From Alphaproteobacteria bacterium (GTDB lineage Bacteria > Pseudomonadota > Alphaproteobacteria > Sphingomonadales > Sphingomonadaceae), in NCBI GenBank assembly GCA_016650315.1, contig JAENVZ010000078.1, forward strand, positions 1-8,508: a DNA stretch of 8,508 nt, written 5' to 3'. Positions 1 to 6,936 of this stretch are shown piece by piece. Positions within the stretch are counted from its first letter, which is position 1. Every line of letters begins with the position of its first letter. The notes below the pieces were generated by a model, which was not told the origin of the DNA, searched no databases, and saw only the letters and a list, made by a program, of their open reading frames with translations. The translations under genes and the position numbers were made by a program.

Positions 1-842
1 CACATCGGCTCGATATGGTGCTCTCGCCCTCGTGGACACTCCGGCCAAAGCCGGTCGCAAGGATACTGGAGCGACTTGAGATCGAACACATGTTGCACGC
101 AACCGGCATCAGCATTCCGGCGCGCGCGGTGATGATAGCAATGGGTGCAGGGACGCTGTTCATTTTCTTCCTGACGATCCTGCTGGCGGCGCTTTCGGGC
201 TACACCGTCAATCTGGGTCTGATCCTGATGGTCGGTGCTTTCGCCTTCTGCCTGGGCATCGCTTTGCCGATCATGATATTGGCGCGGCTGGGTCAGCGTC
301 GGCGCAAGAAAATTCAGGAACAGTTTCCGGTGGCACTCGACGTCTTCGTGCGCGGCTTGCGTGCGGGGCATCCGATCGCCGCCGCTCTGGACCTGCTGAC
401 TGTCGAAATGCAGGACCCGATCGGCACGGAATTCGGCATTGTGGTGGATGAAGTCACCTATGGCGCGGAATTGCGCGATTCATTGCAGCGCATGGCCGAC
501 CGCTGGGGGATGGAGGACATGCACATGTTCGTCGTCTGTCTGTCGGTGCAAAGCGAAACCGGAGGCAATCTGGCCGAAATTCTGGAAAATCTTTCCGGCG
601 TGATCCGTGAACGGGCAAGCCTTTACATGAAGGTCCGGGCCTTGAGTTCAGAAGGCCGGATGACCGCTGTGATCCTGACTGCCTTGCCTGTTCTAGCGTT
701 TACCGGGTTGTTCCTCCTGAATCCGAAATTCTTTCTGGATGTCGCGGACGACCCGGTTTTTATCATTGGCTTTACCGTTTTGGTGGCGCTCTATGTGGTT
801 GGTTTCATTACCATACGCCGCATGATAGATTTGAAGGTATAG
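1..842 (+). CDS. tadB: TadB, inner-membrane platform protein of Flp/tad pilus (5' partial)
   Basis: This is an integral inner-membrane protein of the type II secretion F (GspF/PilC) superfamily. With TadC it forms the platform on which the TadA ATPase drives Flp pilus assembly. The reading frame is open to the left window edge (first full codon at 3), so the ATG at 15 is probably internal; TadB proteins are usually about 300-330 residues and roughly 40-50 N-terminal residues, including a first membrane helix, appear to be missing. Counting from the ATG at 15, hydrophobic helices lie at about 37-60, 66-90, 214-236 and 247-268. The T2SSF domain spans about 103-230, with the family signatures EQFPVALDVFVRGLRAGHP and SETGGNLAEILENL. 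A basic RRRKK stretch at 96-99 marks a cytoplasmic loop. The TAG stop is 3 nt before tadC. The identification is firm; the true N-terminus is not visible. Confidence 0.93.
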   Translation, partial: HRLDMVLSPSWTLRPKPVARILERLEIEHMLHATGISIPARAVMIAMGAGTLFIFFLTILLAALSGYTVNLGLILMVGAFAFCLGIALPIMILARLGQRRRKKIQEQFPVALDVFVRGLRAGHPIAAALDLLTVEMQDPIGTEFGIVVDEVTYGAELRDSLQRMADRWGMEDMHMFVVCLSVQSETGGNLAEILENLSGVIRERASLYMKVRALSSEGRMTAVILTALPVLAFTGLFLLNPKFFLDVADDPVFIIGFTVLVALYVVGFITIRRMIDLKV

Positions 843-845
843 GCC

Positions 846-1817
846 ATGTTCGATATCCCGCTGACAGGCATACCCCGTCTCGCCTTTCTGACCATCGTCT
901 TCCTGGTGGTGGTGATGGGCGTGGTCCTGTTCAACAGCCTGGTCGTCAATCGCGTGGCGGTCCGCCGTCGGCTGGATACTATAGCCCATGCAGGCGAACC
1001 GGCGCTGTTTCAGGGTGGATCGTTGCGGACGCAGAAAAGCAACAGCGCCTGGGTAATGCTGATCGACCAAATCGAAAAGCGCGGCATATCACTGGTCGAT
1101 ACCAATCAGGAAAGCTTGCGCACCAAGATGATCGCGGCAGGCTACACTTCGAAAGAGGCGCCGCGGTTCTTCACACTGATCCGGTTGGTCATGACATTGC
1201 TTTTGCCGGGCATATTTCTGGTTTTCAGCATGCTCAGCTCTGAACCACCCAGCGTGATGAAGCTGTATGTCTTCGGTGCGGCTCTTGCCTGTTTTGGCCT
1301 GTATGCCCCCAATCTTTTCATCGCGGCGAAAACCGCCCGGAGGCGGGAGGAGATCGTCAACGGATTTCCCGACGCGCTGGACCTGATGCTGGTCTGCGTC
1401 GAGGCAGGCCTTGGCCTGGAGGCTGCGTTTGATCGCGTGGGGCGGGAAATGACGCTGTCGCACCCACTGGTCGCCGACATGCTGGGTAGCGTGGTGCTGG
1501 AACTGCGCGCGGGCCGTTCGCGGGAGGAGGCCCTGCGGCGTATGTCGGATCGTATTCAGGTCGATGAGATCAGGGCCTTTGCAACCTTGCTGATTCAGTC
1601 AGAAAAACTGGGGTCGAGCGTCGGCCAGACATTGCGCGTCTATGCCGCTGAAATGCGGGAAAAGCGCCGTTTGCGTGCGGAGGAAAAGGCGCATCGCCTG
1701 CCGGTGCTGCTATCCATCCCGCTTGTAACATGCATGTTGCCGGTGATGATCGGGGTGCTGATGCTACCCGCAGTGATCCGCGTCATCCGTGTCTTGTTGC
1801 CGGCCATGGCGCATTAG
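846..1817 (+). CDS. tadC: TadC, inner-membrane platform protein of Flp/tad pilus
   Basis: This is the second T2SSF-family platform subunit, partner of TadB, in the Flp pilus assembly complex of the inner membrane. At 323 residues it is of normal family length. Membrane helices are visible at about 13-33, 108-130, 138-160 and 286-310. The T2SSF domain covers about 170-300 and carries the typical motif FPDALDLMLVCVEAGLGLE (174-192) and the segment IQSEKLGSSVGQTLRVYA (250-267). The ATG start has a GAAGG ribosome site at 833-837, 8 nt upstream, inside the end of tadB. The 3-nt gap to tadB indicates co-translation of the two subunits. No truncation or missing motif is seen. The gene order tadB-tadC separates this call from an ordinary GspF protein. 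Confidence 0.95.
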   Translation: MFDIPLTGIPRLAFLTIVFLVVVMGVVLFNSLVVNRVAVRRRLDTIAHAGEPALFQGGSLRTQKSNSAWVMLIDQIEKRGISLVDTNQESLRTKMIAAGYTSKEAPRFFTLIRLVMTLLLPGIFLVFSMLSSEPPSVMKLYVFGAALACFGLYAPNLFIAAKTARRREEIVNGFPDALDLMLVCVEAGLGLEAAFDRVGREMTLSHPLVADMLGSVVLELRAGRSREEALRRMSDRIQVDEIRAFATLLIQSEKLGSSVGQTLRVYAAEMREKRRLRAEEKAHRLPVLLSIPLVTCMLPVMIGVLMLPAVIRVIRVLLPAMAH

Positions 1818-1824
1818 GGGAAAT

Positions 1825-1833
1825 GAGGGGGGA
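1825..1833 (+). promoter_or_regulatory. Ribosome binding site that sets the tadD start
   Basis: A purine run (GAGGGGGGA) sits between the tadC stop and the ATG at 1834; its GAGG core (1825-1828) is 5 nt from that ATG. The frame is open further upstream, to an ATG inside tadC at 1789, but only the start at 1834 puts a signal peptide and lipobox at the very N-terminus. A second in-frame ATG at 1840 is 11 nt from GAGG and is less favoured. Confidence 0.6.
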
Positions 1834-3081
1834 ATGAGCATGAAAGCTGGACTGATGGGAGCATCCCTGATGGTGGCGCTGGTCGGCTGTTCCTCGCAAC
1901 ACGCCGAATTGCAGATCAAGCCGATTGGCGGAGAGCAGCTATTGTCGGGCAATGATGCGCTGGCGAAAGCCGAATTGCTGCTTGCACGCGGCGAATATGC
2001 CCTCGCCATCGATGCCTATCGTAAAGCGGTCCGATATGATCCGGCCAATGCGGTGGCCTATAATGGGTTGGCGGTCAGTTATGACCAGTTGGGCCGTCAT
2101 GACCTGAGCCGGCGGTATTACGAACTGGCGCTGGCGCGCGCGCCAAGGGAAGGTAAATATTACCGCAATCTCGCACGTTCGCTGGAAATCCAGGGGCGGA
2201 GGGATGAAGCGAAAATGGTGCTGGCGCAGATGACGGCGGCTGAAAAGGGGCTGGCAGTTGCAGCGCCTGTTCCATCCAGCCAGCCTTTGCATACGCTGGC
2301 CGATCTTGCGAAGGGCGGGACCGCTACCGTAGCGGATGCGGCGGCAGGCATGATCGGGCCGCATCTGGAGCGATTGTCGATGGGTGAGGTGTTGCTGTCC
2401 ACCGAAAAGGATGGGACAGCACGCCATGGAAAGCCTCGTATGGCGGGCCGTTCGATCACCGTGCCGATTCCTGCGGTTTCGGAGCGTTCGGCCATAGTGG
2501 ATATCGCAAGCAACAGCCCCATCGGTCGTTCGATCACTGTGGAAATTCCGCCTGCGGCCCCTCTTCCGGTACGGGAAGAGGTTAGAGTGCGCCACGCTTC
2601 GGCAGCCGCTGATATACCGCTTGCCACGCTGGATTCCGTTCAGCCTGTTCGACCGGAACTTGGCGTCATGCTCGCGGCGGTGGCAATGGATCCGGCGGAG
2701 CTTCTTGCCATGGCCGTACAGCCGGTATCCCGAACCACGCCAGATCCGGCCATCGAGAAAACGGCAGAGTTCGCCTCCGCATGTGATGCGTCCATTCATG
2801 CAGCGTTGATGATGGAATATGACACAGCTCCGTCGGGAGGCGCGGACCTGTTGGTCTTCACGGGCGATTTCGCATCCATGCGCCTGGGGGCCAGTGGCAT
2901 GGCGATCGATCTGCCCATGCTCTATCCGGCATCGTCCAATTTACTCCGCCAGCACAATGTAGTGTTTGCCAGTGCGGCGGGAGCAGGGTGTAATGTCCAG
3001 ATGGCGGATGCCCCGCCATCCTATGATCCATCGTTCAGCAGCCTGTGGCGTGATTGGCGCGATGAGGGTGGAACCGCATGA
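1834..3081 (+). CDS. tadD: TadD-like TPR lipoprotein with long C-terminal extension
   Basis: This is a predicted outer-membrane-directed lipoprotein of 415 residues. The N-terminus MSMKAGLMGASLMVALVGCS has a hydrophobic core and an L-V-G-C lipobox with the acylated cysteine at 19. Residues about 40-133 form two to three tetratricopeptide repeats (for example YALAIDAYRKAVRYDPANAV, then NGLAVSYDQLGRHD, then RNLARSLEIQGRRDEAK). TadD proteins are pilotin-like factors for the Tad secretin, and the position after tadC fits. Beyond residue 140 the protein is unlike a standard TadD of about 250 residues. An Ala/Pro-rich linker carries a duplicated GRSITVxIP module at 205-213 and 231-239. A small C-terminal region (about 315-412) with cysteines at 317 and 386 ends in an aromatic SSLWRDWRD stretch. 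I do not recognise that C-terminal part and see no SPOR-type repeat. The gene overlaps the next by ATGA. The TPR lipoprotein call is sure; strict orthology to TadD is likely but not proven. Confidence 0.82.
   Translation: MSMKAGLMGASLMVALVGCSSQHAELQIKPIGGEQLLSGNDALAKAELLLARGEYALAIDAYRKAVRYDPANAVAYNGLAVSYDQLGRHDLSRRYYELALARAPREGKYYRNLARSLEIQGRRDEAKMVLAQMTAAEKGLAVAAPVPSSQPLHTLADLAKGGTATVADAAAGMIGPHLERLSMGEVLLSTEKDGTARHGKPRMAGRSITVPIPAVSERSAIVDIASNSPIGRSITVEIPPAAPLPVREEVRVRHASAAADIPLATLDSVQPVRPELGVMLAAVAMDPAELLAMAVQPVSRTTPDPAIEKTAEFASACDASIHAALMMEYDTAPSGGADLLVFTGDFASMRLGASGMAIDLPMLYPASSNLLRQHNVVFASAAGAGCNVQMADAPPSYDPSFSSLWRDWRDEGGTA
2446..2550 (+). repeat. Duplicated 27-bp module encoding GRSITV-x-IP in tadD
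   Basis: Two in-frame copies, 2446-2472 and 2524-2550, start 78 bp apart and encode GRSITVPIP and GRSITVEIP. The nucleotide copies differ mostly at third positions plus the variable P/E codon, which suggests an old duplication kept by selection on the protein. Both sit in the low-complexity linker between the TPR domain and the C-terminal region. Confidence 0.7.
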
Positions 3082-3923
3082 CGCGATGGCGGGCATGTGC
3101 CGCCGCGCTGGTCATCATATTGGCGCATCCGGCGGTGGCGCAGGATAAGGCACCTGTCGCCGACTATGCGCTGATCGGTCAGGCTATCGACAGTGGGCGG
3201 CTGGTTCAGGCCCGCGCCATGCTTGCCAATCAACGGCTGGCGGAAGGCAATGAAACCTCCACGGAATTCGAGATTTTGGGTGCGCAACTGGCGCTCGCCG
3301 AGCGGCGTGACGCGCAGGCGTTGGCAGCCTTTGGCGACCTGAAGACACGCGGCGTTGCCGATTGCCGTGTCGATGCAGGGCTGGGCGTTGCACTTGTGAA
3401 GCATCAGCGCGCGCGCGAGGCCGTGGCGTATCTCGATATGGCGACACAGGCGTGCCCCGAACGCGGGGATGCCTGGAATGCCCTGGGTGTGGCGCGGGAC
3501 CTGACGGGTGACTGGAAAGAAAGCGAAAGCGCTTATGAGATGGCCTTCAGCCTGTCCGACAACAAGGCGGGCATCATGAACAATTATGGATTCTCGCTGC
3601 TTCTACAACAGCGGTTTGCCGCTGCGACCCGATTATTTGCCGAGGCGTTGCGCGCAGATCCCGGCAATGAACGCTATGCCAACAATGCGGATATAGCGCG
3701 GGCGATGGCTGGGGCGCCTATTGCCAGGGTGTCTGCCGCCAAAAGTGCGGTGGCGGATGATGCGGAGGATTGGGCGCGGCGACTCAACAATGCTGGCTAT
3801 GCTTCGTTGCTTGCCGGAAGGCGCGACGATGCGAAGGCCTATTTCAGCCGTTCGCTCCATGCCAGCGATACCTATTCCCATGTTGCCAGCGCCAATCTGG
3901 CGGCCTTGACGGGAGATCAGTGA
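3078..3923 (+). CDS. Secreted TPR protein of the tad operon (second TadD-like protein)
   Basis: This 281-residue protein has an N-terminal signal peptide: the basic MTRWR, a hydrophobic core, and a likely cleavage after AVA (19-21) before QD. There is no lipobox cysteine, so it is expected to be soluble in the periplasm. Tetratricopeptide repeats are visible at about 131-160 (DAWNALGVARDLTGDWKESE), 165-198 (NNYGFSLLLQQRFAAATRLF) and 233-266 (LNNAGYASLLAGRRDDAKAY). A less regular helical region precedes them from 30, with two cysteines at 96 and 126 that could pair in the oxidising periplasm. The start ATG overlaps the upstream TGA (ATGA, 3078-3081), so translation is coupled to the lipoprotein gene. 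A scaffold role in pilus assembly is inferred from the family and from the operon. This ORF is itself a plausible TadD assignment, so which of the two TPR genes deserves that name is open. Confidence 0.88.
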   Translation: MTRWRACAAALVIILAHPAVAQDKAPVADYALIGQAIDSGRLVQARAMLANQRLAEGNETSTEFEILGAQLALAERRDAQALAAFGDLKTRGVADCRVDAGLGVALVKHQRAREAVAYLDMATQACPERGDAWNALGVARDLTGDWKESESAYEMAFSLSDNKAGIMNNYGFSLLLQQRFAAATRLFAEALRADPGNERYANNADIARAMAGAPIARVSAAKSAVADDAEDWARRLNNAGYASLLAGRRDDAKAYFSRSLHASDTYSHVASANLAALTGDQ

Positions 3924-4459
3924 TAGTGGCGCACCTCGTTCTATATGGGCTTGCCGCACTGCTGATTGCTGCCGCCTGTCAGGATGTGATGCAACTTCGC
4001 ATCGCCAATATATTCCCGACGGCGATTATCCTTCTGTTTCCGCTGTGGGTTGCGGTGGCGGGGCCTGAGACGGATATGTGGATGAATGCGGTCAATTTTG
4101 CACTGATCCTGGGTATCGGGCTGATCCTGTTCGCATTGCAATGGTTGGGTGGTGGCGATGTAAAGCTGTTTGCCGCTGTTGCGCTCTGGTTCGATTTTGC
4201 CGGGATCGTGCCGCTGATATTCTACATCACCATGTCCGGGGCCGTGTTGGCGGTTTTCCTGGTCCTCGTGCGTCGGGCGATCCCTGTCGGTATGAAAGAC
4301 AGGCTGGGGTGGGCCATATTCGCCCGGCGGGGGCCAATACCTTATGGACTGGCCATAGCGGCAGGCGCGATCTTGTGCATATTTGGCCAAGGGGTCAATC
4401 CGAACGGCAAGGCGGCCATGCCAACCTATATTGCCGCCGACAGTATTACGGCAGGCTGA
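3920..4459 (+). CDS. tadV: TadV/CpaA prepilin peptidase (A24 aspartic protease)
   Basis: This membrane-embedded aspartyl protease cleaves the leader of Flp prepilins and TadE/F pseudopilins. Both family active-site aspartates are visible: D22 in AACQDVMQLRIANIFP, which corresponds to the usual D-x5-6-IPN motif with Ala for Pro, and D80 in the GxGD motif WLGGGDVKLFAA (75-86). It lacks the cysteine-rich methylase domain of PilD, as expected for the short TadV/CpaA type. About five to six hydrophobic helices cover most of its 179 residues. I chose the GTG at 3920 because it overlaps the upstream stop as GTGA and has GGGAG at 3911-3915 ahead of it; a second GTG at 3926 is possible, and the open frame further upstream lies inside the TPR gene. 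cpaA is a synonym. This is the last gene of the operon here, and its stop abuts the convergent regulator gene with no gap. Confidence 0.92.
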   Translation: MIVAHLVLYGLAALLIAAACQDVMQLRIANIFPTAIILLFPLWVAVAGPETDMWMNAVNFALILGIGLILFALQWLGGGDVKLFAAVALWFDFAGIVPLIFYITMSGAVLAVFLVLVRRAIPVGMKDRLGWAIFARRGPIPYGLAIAAGAILCIFGQGVNPNGKAAMPTYIAADSITAG

Positions 4460-5086
4460 TCATTGGGGTTCGCCCATCGAACTGACGATCAGCTCTGCCC
4501 TGGATTTGACGCCCAGTTTCTGGAAAATGCTGTGCAGATGCACCTTGACCGTTCCTTCGGTCAGACCGCATTTTTCCGCAATCACCTTGTTGCGCAGGCC
4601 CGCGCGGATCAGCTTGGCGATTTCCTTTTCGCGCTCCGTTAGTACGTCATGCGAGGTCGCCCGGTTCTTTGTGACCACGGAATGCAACAGCGCTTTTTCC
4701 ATGATGGCCGGGTCGATTCGGTTGTCGCCCGCATGGACGGTCGCAATGCAGGTCAGCAACTCCTCAGGATCGCTTTCCTTCAGAACAATGCCATTGACGC
4801 CCAGTTGCAACGCTTCGATCGTTTCTTCCGGCTTGATGCTCACGGTCAGGAAAATGACCGGAACATTGTTTCCGTTTTCCCGAATGGTGGACAGGATTTT
4901 TAGCCCACCGCCATCCTTCATGCTGAGATCAAGGATCAGGACATCGGGGGCCTCTGTCTGCAACTTGTAGAGCGCATCGCTGACCGATCGTGCGCAGCAC
5001 AGGATCGTGTGATCATTGGTTTCCAGAAATTGCTGGAGTCCATCCAGGAACAGTGGATGATCATCGACGATAAGGAGGTTTGCCAT
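4460..5086 (-). CDS. NarL/LuxR-family response regulator
   Basis: This is a 208-residue two-component transcription factor. The receiver domain (1-120) has the acidic pair D8/D9 in LLIVDDHP, the phospho-acceptor D53 in LILDLSM, the switch threonine T81 and the lysine K103 (VLKES). A GerE/LuxR-type helix-turn-helix follows from about 149 to 202, reading LTEREKEIAKLIRAG and then LTEGTVKVHLHSIFQKLGV, the typical NarL DNA-binding fold. The start codon is 1 nt after the stop of the upstream kinase gene, so the two form an operon and a cognate pair. No strong ribosome site is visible, which fits translational coupling. The gene converges on tadV. Regulation of the tad operon is a reasonable guess from position only. 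All residues needed for phosphorelay are present. Confidence 0.95.
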   Translation of the reverse strand: MANLLIVDDHPLFLDGLQQFLETNDHTILCCARSVSDALYKLQTEAPDVLILDLSMKDGGGLKILSTIRENGNNVPVIFLTVSIKPEETIEALQLGVNGIVLKESDPEELLTCIATVHAGDNRIDPAIMEKALLHSVVTKNRATSHDVLTEREKEIAKLIRAGLRNKVIAEKCGLTEGTVKVHLHSIFQKLGVKSRAELIVSSMGEPQ

Positions 5087-5087
5087 A

Positions 5088-6812
5088 TCAGACCCGTTTC
5101 TCCGTCAGGTTGAGCGGTATGCGAATGGATAATAGCGATTTATCATTAACATTGTCGAAATATGCCGTTCCACCCAGCAGGGACAGGCGACGCGTGAGGG
5201 ATTGCGACTGAATGCCGTCAATCGGGGCGGGGGTTTCTGGTAGGGCGCCAGAGTTGCTGCCATTGTTGCTGTCATTGCGGAACGCCATAAGCAATGCATC
5301 GCCCTGCACCGCTGCGGCGATCGTCACTTTGCGGGCGGAGGCGTGCTGAACGGCATTGGCCACAGCTTCGCGGACCAGAAATTCAACCTCAATGGCCGTT
5401 GACCGGTCAATGTCCACTTCGGGTTGATCGACATAGACATTACAGTCGATATTCCATTGGCTCGACAGCATTTTTGCGCAACTGGACAGGCCCTCCGCCA
5501 GATTTTGCGTGACGCCGTTATTGCGCTTGCTTTCGTTCAAAAGCTGCCGGAGCCGACTTTGTTCGGCAATGATCAGTTCCTGTAATGTCTTGAGGTCTTC
5601 CGTCTGCTCAGCCGGCAGAATTTTCGATACTTTGGGCATGAGGGCGGACAGCCGCATCCGCATGGCCGCCAGCGTTTGCAGGATACTATCGTGCAGGTCG
5701 CCGCTCAATGCGAGGCGCGCCTCGGCAAAGGTGCGATTGCGCCATGCCTCAAGAAAGCAGGAGCGTTCGAAAAAGACATCGACACAGTCGGCGGCATAAT
5801 CGCATTGACCAAGCAAATGGGGCGACCATCCGTGCCGCCGCTCAATGAAAAAACGACCCCGCAAGGCGCCCGCATTGATGGCAAAGCTTGCGCCGCGCCG
5901 GAATTGCAGGGCTTCGTTGATAGTGTCGATGAATTCGGGCGCGTTGGAGAATTTCAGCGCGCCAAAGCTGTTGCGGTAAAATAGCTGTTCCGAATGGGAG
6001 GCGAACAGGAAGGAGGCATCACGAACACGCGGATGAAGCAAAGGGTGCATTCCATCGTCAGCGATTCGCGGAAAGGACAACTCACCTTCATTCAGGCTGC
6101 TGTAACGGATGGCTACATCGTTCATGTCTTCCCAGATGAAATGGACGGTGCGCGCATTGAAAAAAGTTGCGACCTGATTCAACAGAAATTCGATGGGTGG
6201 GGCATTCAGATTGCCACCGGCCGCCTGCAATTGGTCACCCCAACTTTTGACCTGATCCTGGTAAAGATGCGACCCAATGACGGCGAGCGCGATCAGACTG
6301 CCGATGAAGATGCTGGCGCTGTCGGTATAATCGCTGGCCAATTGCAGGGAATAGATCTGGGCCAGCGGTTCATAATGGTTGCGGAAAATGAACGCCATGA
6401 TGAAGCATAATGCAGCGATAGCCGCTATACTGATCCCCAACCGCTCCCGCGCGGACCATAGTAGCAACAAGCAACAAAGAATGGCCGGCAGTTCAATCGG
6501 GCGAAGAAGAACGACCAGGGTAGCGCACACCACAAAATCGATCAGGAGGATCAACGGGCGCAGCGTGATCTCCCAACGCGGAGTCAGCAACAGGCCAACA
6601 ATGCACAGTGCGTTCCAGCCCATATAACTCATGATCGTCCATTCGGTCATGGGCCGCATATCCGTGTAGATATGACCGATATAGTTAAGTTCGTGCGCCC
6701 AGGCTACCAGCAGCGCCGCGCGCGCCAGCGTCACGCTCAATATAGGCGCGCGACCAAGTTGAATCGAAATCTTCTCTCCCATTACGAACGGGAATTTGAA
6801 GATCGCCTGCAT
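5088..6812 (-). CDS. Membrane sensor histidine kinase, NarX/DegS type (HisKA_3)
   Basis: This is the sensor kinase partner of the downstream regulator. Residue numbers count from the GTG at 6863. About six membrane helices lie at roughly 40-58, 78-94, 101-120, 124-137, 143-160 and 184-201. A cytoplasmic region of about 180 residues (210-385), possibly a divergent GAF-like sensor, comes next. The HisKA_3 dimerisation helix contains the phosphorylated histidine H391 in LALSGDLHDSILQTL, and the ATPase domain has its N box at REAVANAVQHA (N503). The G1/G2 glycine boxes are degenerate, replaced by an Asn/Ser-rich stretch (see findings). I chose the ATG at 6812 (residue 18, giving 574 residues) over the GTG at 6863. 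The ATG has a GGGGGA ribosome site just upstream, whereas the GTG has none and lies between the -35 and -10 boxes of the likely promoter. Signal and targets are unknown. Confidence 0.93.
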   Translation of the reverse strand: MQAIFKFPFVMGEKISIQLGRAPILSVTLARAALLVAWAHELNYIGHIYTDMRPMTEWTIMSYMGWNALCIVGLLLTPRWEITLRPLILLIDFVVCATLVVLLRPIELPAILCCLLLLWSARERLGISIAAIAALCFIMAFIFRNHYEPLAQIYSLQLASDYTDSASIFIGSLIALAVIGSHLYQDQVKSWGDQLQAAGGNLNAPPIEFLLNQVATFFNARTVHFIWEDMNDVAIRYSSLNEGELSFPRIADDGMHPLLHPRVRDASFLFASHSEQLFYRNSFGALKFSNAPEFIDTINEALQFRRGASFAINAGALRGRFFIERRHGWSPHLLGQCDYAADCVDVFFERSCFLEAWRNRTFAEARLALSGDLHDSILQTLAAMRMRLSALMPKVSKILPAEQTEDLKTLQELIIAEQSRLRQLLNESKRNNGVTQNLAEGLSSCAKMLSSQWNIDCNVYVDQPEVDIDRSTAIEVEFLVREAVANAVQHASARKVTIAAAVQGDALLMAFRNDSNNGSNSGALPETPAPIDGIQSQSLTRRLSLLGGTAYFDNVNDKSLLSIRIPLNLTEKRV

Positions 6813-6814
6813 AT

Positions 6815-6822
6815 CTTCCCCC
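6815..6822 (-). promoter_or_regulatory. Ribosome binding site supporting the kinase start at 6812
   Basis: On the minus strand GGGGGAAG ends 2 nt before the ATG at 6812, with the G-run 5 nt away. It is the only Shine-Dalgarno-like sequence ahead of the candidate kinase starts at 6863, 6812 and 6782. Confidence 0.5.
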
Positions 6823-6831
6823 AACCGATTC

Positions 6832-6846
6832 GTGGCAGCCTGCCAC
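6832..6846. repeat. Perfect inverted repeat GTGGCA-GCC-TGCCAC at the kinase transcription start
   Basis: Two 6-bp arms (6832-6837 and 6841-6846) flank a 3-bp centre. The element begins immediately downstream of the predicted -10 box of the kinase promoter, so it covers the likely transcription start and early leader. It could be an operator for a dimeric regulator or a small leader-RNA hairpin. It does not match the GG/GC spacing of a sigma54 promoter on either strand. Confidence 0.45.
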
Positions 6847-6849
6847 TTT

Positions 6850-6879
6850 AGTATATCTGTCACGAACTAGGTAGAACAA
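6850..6879 (-). promoter_or_regulatory. Probable sigma70-type promoter of the kinase-regulator operon
   Basis: Reading the minus strand, TTGTTC (6879-6874) is followed after 18 bp by TATACT (6855-6850), a near-consensus -10 hexamer. Transcription would begin near 6843, giving a leader of about 30 nt before the ATG at 6812. The -35 box lies within the inverted repeat GAAC-AAT-GTTC (6874-6884), so a protein bound there would compete with RNA polymerase. The -35 match is only partial. Confidence 0.5.
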
Positions 6880-6882
6880 TGT

Positions 6883-6909
6883 TCATAGCATCTAATGAAT
6901 CACCTATGA
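6883..6909. repeat. Inverted repeat TCATAG...CTATGA upstream of the kinase promoter
   Basis: Six-bp perfect arms at 6883-6888 and 6904-6909 are separated by 15 bp. The arm starts are 21 bp apart, about two helical turns, which would place them on one face of the DNA just upstream of the -35 box. A regulator site is possible, but repeats this short can arise by chance in AT-rich DNA. Confidence 0.3.
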
Positions 6910-6936
6910 CTAAAGTGATACATGAACAAGATGTTT

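Noticed and set aside
15..842. Complete short TadB starting at the ATG at 15
   Set aside because: The frame is open to the window edge, there is no ribosome site before 15, and the protein would lack the usual N-terminal segment, so the gene is treated as cut by the window.
1939..2799. 286-codon open frame on the minus strand
   Set aside because: It lies wholly opposite the tadD reading frame, is rich in Arg/His and shows no domain, signal or ribosome site. It is an antisense shadow of a GC-biased gene.
4432..4453. TGCCG...CGGCA hairpin near the end of tadV as a terminator
   Set aside because: The stem is only 5 bp with a 12-nt loop and no T-run on either strand, so it cannot be called a terminator.
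5676..6410. Two + strand open frames (5676-5984 and 5994-6410) opposite the kinase gene
   Set aside because: They have no recognisable domain and their composition mirrors the kinase codons. The kinase frame is supported by its H box and N box.
6832..6857. Sigma54 (-24/-12) promoter around TGGCAG and TGCCAC
   Set aside because: The required GG-N10-GC spacing fails on both strands; the element is better described as an inverted repeat.
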